A DNA stretch of 64,000 nucleotides from Paenibacillus sp. LS1. Its GTDB lineage: Bacteria; Bacillota; Bacilli; Paenibacillales; Paenibacillaceae. Positions 17,740 to 27,245 of this stretch are shown one piece after another. Location of the stretch: NCBI RefSeq assembly GCF_026013365.1, contig NZ_JAPDOE010000001.1:1054001-1118000 (forward strand), read 5' to 3'. Positions within the stretch are counted from its first letter, which is position 1, and each line of letters begins with the position of its first letter. Both the position numbers and the translations under genes were made by a program. The notes under the pieces are model-generated. The model worked only from the letters and a program-made list of their open reading frames with translations, ran no database searches and had not been told where the DNA came from.

Positions 17740-18444
17740 TCAACGTCCACCATTACGAAACCGCTGCGTGTACGCCTTCGCGTCTTGAACGGTCTTGACA
17801 CGATTGCGGCTCCACTCAAGCAGAATTCGATCGATATACCGGAAGTGAACTTTTCCTGCAAAAACCGCTTCCTTCAGAGCCATGAGAATCAGTTCCTCTT
17901 GATAACGATCCTGATCCAACCAGCTGGATATCGTCTCACACTCCATTGGAGATAGTGGACGGCCGAATTCTTTTTCAAAGATGGAGAACATGTTTCGTTC
18001 TTCCTCTTCTTTTTGAACACTGTTCGAATCTTGACGTGCTGTACTGCTGCTCAGCTGCTCCGCACGGTATGCGGCTACTTCTTCGGCAGTGCACGCTGCA
18101 AGCTTGGCATATAATCCATGTAAATCATATCGCTCGTACTGGATGTCACGTTCCTCGTCACGATGCTCGTCAATCGCAATATATCCATCCCTCATCAGAC
18201 GTTGCAACATTCTGGCAATGCCTTCAGGTGCAAGTCCCATGCGTCCCGCAAGCTCTTCAAGCGTGGGAAACTCATTGAACTCTGCCTGACGAAACCCTAG
18301 CAGTTGAATCAGAAGAAGCACTTCTGCATCTGATAGGCCAAGCTGGTGATAATAACGTAACAACGCATACGGCAGGTGAGCTGTACCCGAAGTCATGCCA
18401 TAAGCTGCTCCATCCAACCACGCTTTGGATGTGGTGTCTTCCAT
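17740..18444 (-). CDS. dnaD: DNA replication initiation protein DnaD
   Basis: Primosomal protein that helps load the replicative helicase at oriC and at restart sites. It has 234 aa: an N-terminal winged-helix domain (about 20-110, LPYALLRYYHQLGLSDAEVLLLIQLL) and a C-terminal DnaD domain with YIDRILLEWSRNRVKT near its end. The start at 18444 has GAGGAG upstream. It lies just downstream of asnS, as in B. subtilis; nth, which follows there, is absent here. Confidence 0.93.
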   Translation of the reverse strand: MEDTTSKAWLDGAAYGMTSGTAHLPYALLRYYHQLGLSDAEVLLLIQLLGFRQAEFNEFPTLEELAGRMGLAPEGIARMLQRLMRDGYIAIDEHRDEERDIQYERYDLHGLYAKLAACTAEEVAAYRAEQLSSSTARQDSNSVQKEEEERNMFSIFEKEFGRPLSPMECETISSWLDQDRYQEELILMALKEAVFAGKVHFRYIDRILLEWSRNRVKTVQDAKAYTQRFRNGGR

Positions 18445-18464
18445 AGACGCTCCTCGGTTAAGCA

Positions 18465-19760
18465 TTAAGGGTACAGACGATAGAGCATACGTGGGAATGC
18501 GATTGTTTCACGTACATGATCCAATCCACAGATCCATGCTACCGTCCGCTCCAATCCCAGACCGAAACCGGAGTGAGGAACCGATCCGTATTTACGTAGA
18601 TCCAGATACCATTGGTAAGCTTCATCCGAAAGGTTGTGCTCCTCAAAGCGTTGTTGCATCAATTCCGGATCATCGATACGCTGCGAACCACCAATAATCT
18701 CTCCGTAGCCTTCTGGTGCAATCATATCCGCACAGAGAACAACTTCAGGACGATTCGGATCTGGTTTCATGTAGAAAGCTTTAATTCCAGCAGGATAATG
18801 CGTGATAAAGACGGGTGTATTGTACTTCTCAGCAATCGCTGTTTCGTGTGGTGCACCAAAGTCTTCTCCCCAAGGAATATCGAAGCCTTGTCCATGCAGG
18901 AATTCAATCGCTTCATCATACGTAATACGCGGGAATGGAGCTACGATGCCTTCCAGTTTGGATACGTCACGACCGATGGATTCCAATTCTGCTCGGCAGT
19001 TTTTCACCACGGATTGAACGACATGAGCAATAAATTTCTCTTGCACGCGCAGGCTCTCCTCGTGATCTACAAATGCCATTTCCGGCTCAATCATCCAGAA
19101 CTCAATCAAGTGACGACGTGTTTTGGACTTCTCGGCGCGGAATGTTGGACCAAATGAATATACTTTACCCAGCGCCATCGCTGCGGCTTCCATATACAAT
19201 TGACCACTTTGCGTCAGATAAGCATCTTCATCAAAGTATTTGATGTGGAACAAATTCGTTGTTCCTTCCGCAGACGATGGTGTCAAAATCGGAGGGTCAA
19301 CTTGCGTGAATCCGTTACCATCAAAGAACTGCTGAACAGCGCGAATGATCTCTGCACGAATCACCATAACTGCACGTTGCTTCGTAGAACGGAGCCACAG
19401 ATGACGATGGTCCATCAGGAAATCAACACCATGTTCTTTAGGCGTAATTGGATAGTTTTCAGTCAGGTGAATGATCTCCACCCCAGTAACAGTCATCTCG
19501 TAACCGGACGCACTGCGAGGTTCTTCACGGATAATACCTGTAACATACAAAGAGCTCTCTTGAGTCAGGCTCTTGGCATTGTTCCAGATCTCTTCACTAA
19601 CTTCACTTTTCACAACAACCCCTTGAATATATCCGGTTCCATCACGCAGCTGCAAAAACTGAATTTTACCGCTGGAACGTTTGTTGTTAATCCAGGCACC
19701 GATTGTCACGGTTTCGCCCACATGCTCGTTCACATTACGAATTACACAATTCGTATTCAT
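18465..19760 (-). CDS. asnS: Asparaginyl-tRNA synthetase
   Basis: Class IIb aminoacyl-tRNA synthetase charging tRNA-Asn. It has 431 aa with an OB-fold anticodon-binding domain ([28 protein letters not shown] split over residues 19-50), motif 2 region [20 protein letters not shown] and motif 3 [16 protein letters not shown]. The start at 19760 follows AAGGGGAG. The B. subtilis neighbour aspB is absent. No T-box was seen in the 100 bases upstream. Confidence 0.96.
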   Translation of the reverse strand: MNTNCVIRNVNEHVGETVTIGAWINNKRSSGKIQFLQLRDGTGYIQGVVVKSEVSEEIWNNAKSLTQESSLYVTGIIREEPRSASGYEMTVTGVEIIHLTENYPITPKEHGVDFLMDHRHLWLRSTKQRAVMVIRAEIIRAVQQFFDGNGFTQVDPPILTPSSAEGTTNLFHIKYFDEDAYLTQSGQLYMEAAAMALGKVYSFGPTFRAEKSKTRRHLIEFWMIEPEMAFVDHEESLRVQEKFIAHVVQSVVKNCRAELESIGRDVSKLEGIVAPFPRITYDEAIEFLHGQGFDIPWGEDFGAPHETAIAEKYNTPVFITHYPAGIKAFYMKPDPNRPEVVLCADMIAPEGYGEIIGGSQRIDDPELMQQRFEEHNLSDEAYQWYLDLRKYGSVPHSGFGLGLERTVAWICGLDHVRETIAFPRMLYRLYP

Positions 19761-19860
19761 GCCATATCTCCCCTTGGTTCCTGAATTTGAAAATGCAGCG
19801 GGCAGGCTTATGCCTGTCCTCTGCACTTCCTTGTCATTCTATATTTACTTTACAGTTAGA

Positions 19861-21066
19861 TTACTGAGAATTCAATACGATTCGGTGTGTATCGCGTGCA
19901 ATGACCAATTCTTCGTTTGTTGGCACAACGAGAACTTCCACTTTGGAATTCGCTGTTGTGATCCGGCGTGGTTCGCCAGAACGAATGGCATTCAGCGCTT
20001 CATCCAGTTCAACACCCAGATAAGTGAGCTGCTCACATACTTTTTGGCGAAGAACAACGGAGTTCTCACCTACACCAGCCGTAAATACAATCACGTCTAC
20101 ACCGTTCATTGCAGCTGCATATGAACCAATGTATTTACGCAGACGGTATTCGTACATTTCAAAAGCAAGCGTGGAGTTGGCATCGCCATTCTCCATACCT
20201 TCTGTAATCTCACGCATGTCACTGCTGATTCCGGAGATTGCAAGCAATCCACTGTGTTTGTTCAACATGGAGTTCACTTCGCTTACGCTCAGTTCTTCCT
20301 TGTTCATCACATAAGGTACGATAGCTGGGTCAAGGTCACCTGAACGCGTTCCCATCATCAGACCTTCAAGCGGAGTCATCCCCATCGAAGTATCCACGGA
20401 TACGCCACCTTTAACTGCTGTTACACTACCGCCGTTACCCACGTGACAAGTGATGATTTTCAGATCTTCCACTGGACGATCCAAATACTCAGCAGCTGCC
20501 TTGCTTACGAAATCATGGGAAGTACCGTGTGCGCCATAGCGACGTACTTTATATTTTTTGTAAAGTACACGCGGAATAGCGTACAGATATGCTTTTTCCG
20601 GCATCGTTTGATGGAACGCTGTATCGAAGACCATAACCTGAGGCACACCTGGCATATTTAATTCAGCCGCACGAATACCCATCATTGCAGCAGGGTTATG
20701 AAGCGGAGCCAGGTCGAACAAACGACGAATTTCAGCTTTGGCAGCATCATCTACCAATGCAGATTCCTTAAATGCTTCACCACCATGAACAACACGGTGT
20801 CCAACAGCTTGAATTTCACTTACGGAACCTAACACACCGTTTTCTTTGTCAGTCAGAATATCGATGACTTTACGAATCGCTGTTGTATGTTCCAAAATTT
20901 CGCTAACTTCTGTAACATCTTCACGGCCTGTCGGTTTGTGCGTCAGAATGGAGGAATCCATACCGATTCGCTCTACCAGACCTTTAGCCAGTACAGATTC
21001 GTCAGTCATATTATACAATTGATATTTGAGCGAGGAACTCCCCGCATTAATTACGAGTACTTTCAC
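19861..21066 (-). CDS. ackA: Acetate kinase
   Basis: Interconverts acetate plus ATP and acetyl phosphate. It has 401 aa, with LVINAGSSSLKYQLY at the N terminus, VVHGGEAF, FDTAFHQTMP and RRYGAHGTSHDFVS signatures. Its ATG overlaps the hbd stop by four bases, so the two are co-translated. Acetate kinase next to a hydroxybutyryl-CoA dehydrogenase suggests an overflow or fermentation role. Confidence 0.96.
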   Translation of the reverse strand: MKVLVINAGSSSLKYQLYNMTDESVLAKGLVERIGMDSSILTHKPTGREDVTEVSEILEHTTAIRKVIDILTDKENGVLGSVSEIQAVGHRVVHGGEAFKESALVDDAAKAEIRRLFDLAPLHNPAAMMGIRAAELNMPGVPQVMVFDTAFHQTMPEKAYLYAIPRVLYKKYKVRRYGAHGTSHDFVSKAAAEYLDRPVEDLKIITCHVGNGGSVTAVKGGVSVDTSMGMTPLEGLMMGTRSGDLDPAIVPYVMNKEELSVSEVNSMLNKHSGLLAISGISSDMREITEGMENGDANSTLAFEMYEYRLRKYIGSYAAAMNGVDVIVFTAGVGENSVVLRQKVCEQLTYLGVELDEALNAIRSGEPRRITTANSKVEVLVVPTNEELVIARDTHRIVLNSQ

Positions 21067-21935
21067 AGTCGGTCACCATCCTTGTCGTACTTGAAGAATC
21101 CTTCGCCTGTTTTAACACCCAGGTGTCCTGCACGCACCATTTTCTTCAGAACTGTGGAAGGACGATATTTCAATTCTCCGAATTCACGGAACATTCTTTC
21201 GAGTGCAGCTTCAACAGAATCCAATCCGAAACGGTCAGCCATTTCGAGTGGTCCATGTTGGAAATTGTATCCGATACGCATTGCATCATCGATATCTTCC
21301 GCAGATGCAACACCTTCTTGCAATACATGCAATGCTTCGTTAATCAGCAGGCAGATCAGACGGGAGGTTACGAATCCAGGGGATTCATAGATCATGACTC
21401 CTTTTTTGTCCGCTACTTCTTCTACGAAACGTCTGGTCTCTTCGAATGTAGTATCCGAAGTTTTCAGTCCACGAATAATCTCTACAAGATCAACCCGGGA
21501 TACCGGGTGAATAAAGTGCATACCAATAACACGCTCTGGATATTTGGTCGAGCTTGCAAGCTCGGTCAAACTCAGCGTGGATGTATTACTTGCCAGAATG
21601 ACATTGCTTGGGCAAACTTGGTCCAGTTGACTGAATACTGCTTTTTTCGCATCCAGATCCTCTGAAATCGTCTCAATGACCATATCGCAAGTCCCAAGTT
21701 CAGCTAAATGAGCTACCTTGGTAATACGGGAAAGAATCAATTTCTTCTCCGCTTTTGTAATCGCCCATTTCTCCAATTGCTTATCCAGGTTTGTTTCGAT
21801 CATGTCATATGCATGATCCAGCTTTTGTGTTGTATGCTCCACGAGAAGCACATCAAGTCCTTTGGCTGCGAGCATCTGGGAAATACCTTGTCCCATCGTA
21901 CCGCCACCGACAACTCCTATTTTTTTGAAAAACAT
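21063..21935 (-). CDS. 3-hydroxybutyryl-CoA dehydrogenase
   Basis: NAD(P)-dependent 3-hydroxyacyl-CoA dehydrogenase of 290 aa. The N-terminal Rossmann motif is GVVGGGTMGQGIS; the catalytic His is in GMHFIHPVSRVDLVEII, followed by SPGFVTSRLICLLINEAL. The C-terminal dimer domain ends GEGFFKYD. It is first in a two-gene operon with ackA. The preferred substrate length (butyryl or longer) cannot be decided from sequence. Confidence 0.92.
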   Translation of the reverse strand: MFFKKIGVVGGGTMGQGISQMLAAKGLDVLLVEHTTQKLDHAYDMIETNLDKQLEKWAITKAEKKLILSRITKVAHLAELGTCDMVIETISEDLDAKKAVFSQLDQVCPSNVILASNTSTLSLTELASSTKYPERVIGMHFIHPVSRVDLVEIIRGLKTSDTTFEETRRFVEEVADKKGVMIYESPGFVTSRLICLLINEALHVLQEGVASAEDIDDAMRIGYNFQHGPLEMADRFGLDSVEAALERMFREFGELKYRPSTVLKKMVRAGHLGVKTGEGFFKYDKDGDRL

Positions 21936-22068
21936 GGTTCTGCTCCATCCTTTCGGTTCTCTATTTCTCTATTGTACCCTGTTCGCCGAAAATTACAAAT
22001 TTCGACCCAACATATAATAATATCTTAGCACGAGTGAAATGTAAAAAAAAATAACCAGCATAAATAAA

Positions 22069-23571
22069 TTATGCTGGTAAAAGGGCACTGTCACGAAATT
22101 GACAACGAAATTGCTCGCCAGACAATACTTCCTCACGAATCAGGATGTCCAGGGAATTGTCGAAAATTGTCCGCTGTTCTTCAAGCAACCGTTTCGTCTG
22201 CTCCATAAGTTCTTGCAAAATCAATTTATTCTCCCGCATGAGCTCCTCGGTTGTGACCATATCCATGTTCACAATACCAAGTGAAGTCAACCCGGAAGCC
22301 ATCATCGTCTGCACCACATTAGTCGCCTGATCAAAGTCATTACGTGACCCAGTGGAACGTCCACCGTAGTACATTTCCTCCGCAGCTGCCCCTCCGAGTG
22401 CAATCATGATCTGTTCCTCCAGAAAACGCTTCGTATAGAGGAACTGTTCCTGTTGCGGGTTATGACGTACATATCCCAGTGCCTGCCCACGCGGACTAAG
22501 TGCAACCTGGCTTACACTGCCTGGACGAACGAGTTCAGCCATAATAGCATGTCCCAACTCGTGGATGGCAACCCTTTTCTTCTCTTCTACACTGGATTCA
22601 CGGTCTGTCTTCTCACCCATCATGACTTTATCAATAGCCAGGGACAAGTGCCGCTGTTCAATGTTTAAGAGCCCGTCCCGCATGGCGTATATTGCTGCTT
22701 CGTTCATTACACTTTCGAGCTGTGCACCAGAGAAACCATACGATTCTTCTGCTGTCTTCTCAAGGCTGACCCCTTCCAAAAGAGGTTTATTGACTGCATG
22801 CAGCTCCAGTATGTGTTTTCTGCCTTTCTTATCTGGCAAGTCTACCTGAATATGACGGTCAAAGCGTCCTGGACGCGTCAGAGCGCTATCCAGCATTTCT
22901 TTGCGGTTCGTTGCAGCGATAACCAAGATTCTTGGCGTATCGGAAGAATAGATTCCGTCCATTTCCGTCAAGAGCTGATTCAGGGTCTGATCATACTCGC
23001 GCTGTTGACCGCCTTCACGTTTCCCCCCGATGACATCGATCTCATCGATAAATATAATGGCATTTTCCTTATTTTCCTTAGTGGCACGAGTTCTCGCGTC
23101 CTTGAACAAATCCCGAATTCTGCTGGCACCCACACCAACATACATTTCCACGAACTCACTACCCGATGCTGCTACGAAAACAGAATCCGTGTAATGGGCA
23201 GCAGCCTTAGCCATCAACGTTTTCCCGGTCCCTGGAGGGCCCGTCAGCAAGATGCCTTTTAACGGACGAATCCCGAACTTACGAATTTCTTCATGTTTGA
23301 TGAGAAAGTCGAGTGCTTCACGCAATTCCTGCTTGGCACTGTCCTGTCCTCCAATTTCTTCAAATGTAAGTTTTGAAGGTCCTTTTTTCTTTCGTTTACG
23401 TTCCTGCGCAGCGCCTACGGTTATCCCTCCGCGCATTTGCATCATGAACAACAAAGCTCCGACAAGCACGGCTGCAATCAGAATTGGAACAATATTAACA
23501 CCAGTAAAAGCAAGGAAAATAATCAATACGGGAAAAAATCCGATGGCAACTTCTTTTGTCCACTTAGGCAT
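22069..23571 (-). CDS. Short FtsH-like membrane AAA+ zinc protease
   Basis: Membrane ATP-dependent metalloprotease of 500 aa. Two adjacent hydrophobic stretches (about 7-28 and 29-46) form a tight hairpin, so the extracytoplasmic domain of ordinary FtsH is missing. Walker A is GPPGTGKT (111-118), Walker B IIFIDEID (172-179), SRH TNRKEMLDSALTRPGRFDRH, and the zinc site HELGH (337-341) with a later Asp in SRNDFDQATN. TAGGAG precedes the ATG. It overlaps an upstream gene for a single-span protein by 8 bases. A full-length ftsH probably exists elsewhere. Confidence 0.87.
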   Translation of the reverse strand: MPKWTKEVAIGFFPVLIIFLAFTGVNIVPILIAAVLVGALLFMMQMRGGITVGAAQERKRKKKGPSKLTFEEIGGQDSAKQELREALDFLIKHEEIRKFGIRPLKGILLTGPPGTGKTLMAKAAAHYTDSVFVAASGSEFVEMYVGVGASRIRDLFKDARTRATKENKENAIIFIDEIDVIGGKREGGQQREYDQTLNQLLTEMDGIYSSDTPRILVIAATNRKEMLDSALTRPGRFDRHIQVDLPDKKGRKHILELHAVNKPLLEGVSLEKTAEESYGFSGAQLESVMNEAAIYAMRDGLLNIEQRHLSLAIDKVMMGEKTDRESSVEEKKRVAIHELGHAIMAELVRPGSVSQVALSPRGQALGYVRHNPQQEQFLYTKRFLEEQIMIALGGAAAEEMYYGGRSTGSRNDFDQATNVVQTMMASGLTSLGIVNMDMVTTEELMRENKLILQELMEQTKRLLEEQRTIFDNSLDILIREEVLSGEQFRCQFRDSALLPA

Positions 23572-24091
23572 TAGGCCACACTCCTATCTGACCGGGCACA
23601 CGCGGCAGAATAATAAACTTGCTGGCATCTCCGTCTCTGAGACTGACATAGACATTGTTGTCATCCATCGCTGTATTTACCTTAATTCCATTGGTCGCCA
23701 TCTTGGACAGCGTCGGTGTAATCTCGGTGTACTGTTTGTTCTCCATCGCCTGAGCTACGGTAAACATCGCATCCCCCCACCAACTCTCCAGTGCTTCACT
23801 GGAATGATCCACGACATCCAATTTAAGTGAACGTGTTCCAATCAGGGTCTGTCCTTCTTTGTGAATATATTGTACCAGTCTGCCCAGATCAACATCGGGT
23901 TGCAGATCCAGTTTCAATTGTACGTCATTGCGGTTAATAGTTAATTGAACATCATTGACTCCATCGTACTGGGTAACCATCTTTTCAATTGGATTCTGCA
24001 TAGCCACCTGACGATACACAAACCAACCTCCAAACAACACAACGGCTGAAATGACGGCAGTTAAAGCAATAGGCAATACTTTTAGCTTCAA
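23564..24091 (-). CDS. Single-span membrane protein coupled to the short FtsH gene
   Basis: A 175-aa protein of unknown function. One N-terminal membrane anchor (LPIALTAVISAVVLFGGWFVY) is followed by about 145 outer or periplasm-facing residues, rich in beta-prone stretches (VNDVQLTINRNDVQLKLDLQ). It starts with TTG at 24091, with GGGAGGGG 8 bases upstream. It overlaps the protease gene by 8 bases. The tight coupling suggests an adaptor, substrate receptor or replacement for the missing outer domain of the protease; this is inference. Confidence 0.75.
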   Translation of the reverse strand: MKLKVLPIALTAVISAVVLFGGWFVYRQVAMQNPIEKMVTQYDGVNDVQLTINRNDVQLKLDLQPDVDLGRLVQYIHKEGQTLIGTRSLKLDVVDHSSEALESWWGDAMFTVAQAMENKQYTEITPTLSKMATNGIKVNTAMDDNNVYVSLRDGDASKFIILPRVPGQIGVWPNA

Positions 24092-24437
24092 GTGAATTAC
24101 CCCTCCCAGATATTGGCCTAACCTACTGGCTTATTGGTATGATACGAATATGTGCACATAGACTCCTGCGAGAATTTCGTCAGGATTATTTGTTTACAAT
24201 GTAACTTTGAGTACATATCTGAGTATATCACATCGTATATACAATTTCGAAGGCGAAAATATGAATAAATTATTAATTTTAACTATTTAAATCATTTTCA
24301 TAACTCACTAAAAATAGATTTTTGTAACTAGATATAGACAAATTGAATCGTTTTGATCTATATCTACCCTTGATTGAAGAAGCTAAAGGTATTATAAAAT
24401 TGATTTATTTAAATCAAATATGTTTACAGACAACACA
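24092..24437. other. AT-rich intergenic region upstream of the short-FtsH operon
   Basis: No gene seen. On the minus strand an extended -10 (TGATATACT, 24222-24230) could drive the downstream operon; no clear -35. The rest is AT-rich without repeats that I could recognise. Confidence 0.4.
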
Positions 24438-24477
24438 AAGAACCGGTTCAGTCGGATATCCGTCTGCCGGTTCTTTC
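24438..24477. terminator. Hairpin terminator between tseB and the short-FtsH operon
   Basis: Long stem AAAGAACCGG / CCGGTTCTTT whose interior also pairs (CAG/CTG, CGGAT/ATCCG). Serves the minus-strand gene ending at 24514; T-tracts are short on both sides. Confidence 0.7.
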
Positions 24478-24513
24478 TAATCATTGATTCATTAGCTAAT
24501 CACTCTGTGTGTT

Positions 24514-25044
24514 CTAGCTATTCGGGAGTGTGTAGACTAGGTCCACCTGTTCTCCGTTGCTGAAACGATAAAAGCGATAGTGGTTATGCGTGCCGTCCTT
24601 ATAATACACTTGCCACACATATATCCCATTCACAACTCCGGGCATGATTCGCTTGATCTCGCCAGCAGGAACTTCAGAACTGAAGCGATTGCGTATTTGT
24701 GTTTCGGACATGCCACTCTGCAGCAACTCGCTGTGTATAGCGTTTGCCCCCGTAGCAGGTTGATTGTTTGCGTCGAATTTAACCCAGACCATTACATCCT
24801 GGTTATCCTTGTTTTTGCCGATCAGTGTCCAATAAATGTTATCAGAGCCTTCTTTATCTCCCCAGATGTACTTACGCAATTCATCATAGGATGTAATGCC
24901 AAGCTGCTCCTGTGCTGCCTGTATGGCGAGCGCCTCTTCCTTGCGCTGGTCCTGCGTGACATAGACGTAATAACGCTGAAGTCCAAACAGAATCAGAACC
25001 AGTGCAAGGAGTGAAATCCATATCCACTTCTTTTTTTTCTTCAA
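24514..25044 (-). CDS. tseB: TseB/YpmB-like cell-wall elongation regulator (DUF5590)
   Basis: Membrane-anchored protein of 176 aa: a basic N terminus, one span (WIWISLLALVLILFGL), then two DUF5590-like units on the outer side (GDNIYWTLIGKNKDNQDVMVWV-type strands near 68-90). In B. subtilis YpmB (TseB) interacts with penicillin-binding protein PBP2A in wall elongation and lies near dinG and asnS, as here. The identity rests on size, topology and gene order. Confidence 0.78.
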   Translation of the reverse strand: MKKKKKWIWISLLALVLILFGLQRYYVYVTQDQRKEEALAIQAAQEQLGITSYDELRKYIWGDKEGSDNIYWTLIGKNKDNQDVMVWVKFDANNQPATGANAIHSELLQSGMSETQIRNRFSSEVPAGEIKRIMPGVVNGIYVWQVYYKDGTHNHYRFYRFSNGEQVDLVYTLPNS

Positions 25045-25083
25045 AAGCCGAACTTCCTTTCCCTATGATGCTCTGTCCTGCAA

Positions 25084-26388
25084 TTAACGAGCAAGCAAAC
25101 CATCAAATGCCAATTGAGACTCACGCAAAATACGCTCTTCATCCAGCGTCAGACATTCGCCATGTTTCACCACTTGTTTTCCGTCCACCCATACATGCTC
25201 CACATCTTTGGCAGAAGCCGAGTAGATCGTATGTGAGATCAGGTCTGTATGCGGATAGAAATGTGCCTGTTCAATGTCCAGGGCGATAAAGTCAGCCTTC
25301 ATGCCTACCTGAAGTGCTCCCGTATTGTTCAAGAAAATGGATTTGGCGCCATATGACGTTCCAAGTAATAACGCTTCGCCTGCTGGGACTGCCGTCGGAT
25401 CACCGGACACGCCTTTGTGGATCAATGCAGCCAGTCTCATTTCCTCGAACATATCCAAATTGTTGTTGCTTGCCGGTCCGTCTGTTCCGAGTGACACGGT
25501 AACTCCTGCTTTCAGCAAAGCAGGTACACGCGCAACACCGGAAGCCAGTTTCAGGTTACTTCCCGGGTTATGGGATACAGCCACATCATGACGGGCTAGA
25601 ATCTCAATCTCTTCGTCATTCAGATGCACCGCATGTGCAACCAGAGATGGGCGGGAGAAAAAGCCCAGTTTCTCCAGATGTGCCACAGGACGCAGTCCAT
25701 AATCAGCCACGTTCTGCTCGACTTCACGAAGCGTTTCCGACATATGTGTATGAAGGGGAAGGTTTAAGTCGTTCGCGACCTGTACAAGCTTCTCTATGTA
25801 GTCTGGAGGGCATGTATATGGTGCGTGTGGTGAGATTACGGTTGTAATGCGACCATCGGCCTGTCCATTCCACTCACGCGCAAACGCAGCCGACTCCTCC
25901 AGCTTCCGCAATTGTTCTTCTTCCGAGCACAGACCAATGACACCACGTGCCAGTGCTGCTCTAACGCCGGATTGTTCCACCACTTTGGCAACCTGATCCA
26001 TGTGATCATACATGTCCAGGAAAGCAGTAGTTCCGCCTTTCAACATTTCAAGCACCGAGAGTGAAGTTCCCCAGTATACATCTTCTGAAGTCATTTTCGC
26101 TTCCATCGGCCACATTTTTTCCTGTAACCATACTTGCAGCGCAAGATCGTCTCCATGTCCTCTGAGCAGCGACATCGCTGCATGACCATGCGTATTGATC
26201 AGACCCGGCAGGAAGAACAGTCCTTTTCCATCCACTTTGGTACAATTTTCGTCTCCATCCGGCAATGTCTCACCAATATGCACAATCTTGTCATCCTCAA
26301 CAACCATGTAGCCTTGAACTACATTCCATGTTGCGCCTTCATTAACGGCAAATTTCCCGTTGTGAATTACCCATCTATTTGTTGTCAT
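25084..26388 (-). CDS. mtaD: 5'-methylthioadenosine/S-adenosylhomocysteine deaminase
   Basis: Amidohydrolase that deaminates methylthioadenosine and S-adenosylhomocysteine to their inosine forms. It has 434 aa from ATG 26388. Metal ligands are visible in GLINTHGHAAMSLLRG, in HTHMSET and in SLGTDGPASNNNLDM; WLQEKMWPMEAKM is typical of the MtaD/TrzN group. The start lies inside the end of rex (14-base overlap). It links chemically to the mtn genes at 3.6-15 kb through methylthioadenosine. Other amidohydrolases of the group share these motifs. Confidence 0.85.
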   Translation of the reverse strand: MTTNRWVIHNGKFAVNEGATWNVVQGYMVVEDDKIVHIGETLPDGDENCTKVDGKGLFFLPGLINTHGHAAMSLLRGHGDDLALQVWLQEKMWPMEAKMTSEDVYWGTSLSVLEMLKGGTTAFLDMYDHMDQVAKVVEQSGVRAALARGVIGLCSEEEQLRKLEESAAFAREWNGQADGRITTVISPHAPYTCPPDYIEKLVQVANDLNLPLHTHMSETLREVEQNVADYGLRPVAHLEKLGFFSRPSLVAHAVHLNDEEIEILARHDVAVSHNPGSNLKLASGVARVPALLKAGVTVSLGTDGPASNNNLDMFEEMRLAALIHKGVSGDPTAVPAGEALLLGTSYGAKSIFLNNTGALQVGMKADFIALDIEQAHFYPHTDLISHTIYSASAKDVEHVWVDGKQVVKHGECLTLDEERILRESQLAFDGLLAR

Positions 26389-27028
26389 CTTCTTCGTCGT
26401 CCTTTCCAGTCTCCAAGTAATAGGCCAAACTAAGCAGATCCGTCGTAAAGTCAGCATGGTGAATGCGGATATGTGGCGGTGTTTTTAGAATTGTTGGTGC
26501 AAAATTAAGGATCGCTTCAATTCCCGATTCAATAAGCTGATCGGCTACATTTTGGGCTTCCGTATCCGGAACCGTGATAATTCCGATGCGGATGTTATCC
26601 GTTTTCACTGCTTCCGTCAATTCGTTCATTGGTTTCACTATCAAACTGTTGATTTGACTGCCAATCTTCGGTCCGTATGCATCGAATACAGCCACAATCT
26701 TCATGTTGTCTTTCAGATAAGCGTTGTAGTTGGATAATGCCTGTCCGAGATTACCCGCTCCTACCAGAGCCACATTAATTTGCTGATCGATTTTGAGGAT
26801 GTGACGAATTTTCTCAATCAAGTAGGATACATCATACCCGATCCCTTTACGACCAAAATCACCGAAGTAAGCCAGGTCTTTACGAATTTGGGCCGGATTC
26901 AGATCCAGCCTCTGTCCAAGCTCTTGAGAAGAAACAGTAGCCACCTCACGCTGATGCAACTCGCTCAAATAACGCAAGTATACAGGCAGACGTCGTACCA
27001 CCGCTTCCGAAATTTTATCCGATTTCAT
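26375..27028 (-). CDS. rex: Redox-sensing transcriptional repressor Rex
   Basis: NADH-responsive repressor of fermentation and respiration genes. It has 217 aa: an N-terminal winged helix (about 5-80, RLPVYLRYLSELHQREVATVSSQELGQRL in two halves) and a Rossmann NAD(H) domain with VALVGAGNLGQALSNY. GGGGGAG precedes the start. It is followed, with overlap, by mtaD. Nearby candidate targets include ackA and hbd, but no clear Rex operator (TTGTGA-type palindrome) was seen before them. Confidence 0.94.
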   Translation of the reverse strand: MKSDKISEAVVRRLPVYLRYLSELHQREVATVSSQELGQRLDLNPAQIRKDLAYFGDFGRKGIGYDVSYLIEKIRHILKIDQQINVALVGAGNLGQALSNYNAYLKDNMKIVAVFDAYGPKIGSQINSLIVKPMNELTEAVKTDNIRIGIITVPDTEAQNVADQLIESGIEAILNFAPTILKTPPHIRIHHADFTTDLLSLAYYLETGKDDEEDDNK

Positions 27029-27078
27029 TCTTGCTCCCCCTTACCAAAGCCACGATAAAATAATAGATGAAAAGATGA

Positions 27079-27127
27079 GCACTCTGTATAAATTCAATGA
27101 TAGACGTGACATTTTATACAGAATGCT
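27079..27127. repeat. Inverted repeat upstream of rex
   Basis: AGCACTCTGTATAAA (plus strand) and its near-perfect reverse complement (14 of 15) flank about 20 bases. It may be a poor terminator for dinG or an operator for rex. Confidence 0.5.
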
Positions 27128-27245
27128 CCTTGTAATTTAGGTTATAAGTTCTTACGTGCAACTGCTTAATCGGATATGGAAATATCTCATAAAGTTTAAC
27201 GTCAAACGATAGTGTCATGCAATGATATAACGATCAAAACAAACA

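Noticed and set aside
24092..24437. Possible small RNA or gene in the AT-rich gap
   Set aside because: No terminator-promoter pair or ribosome site defines a unit.
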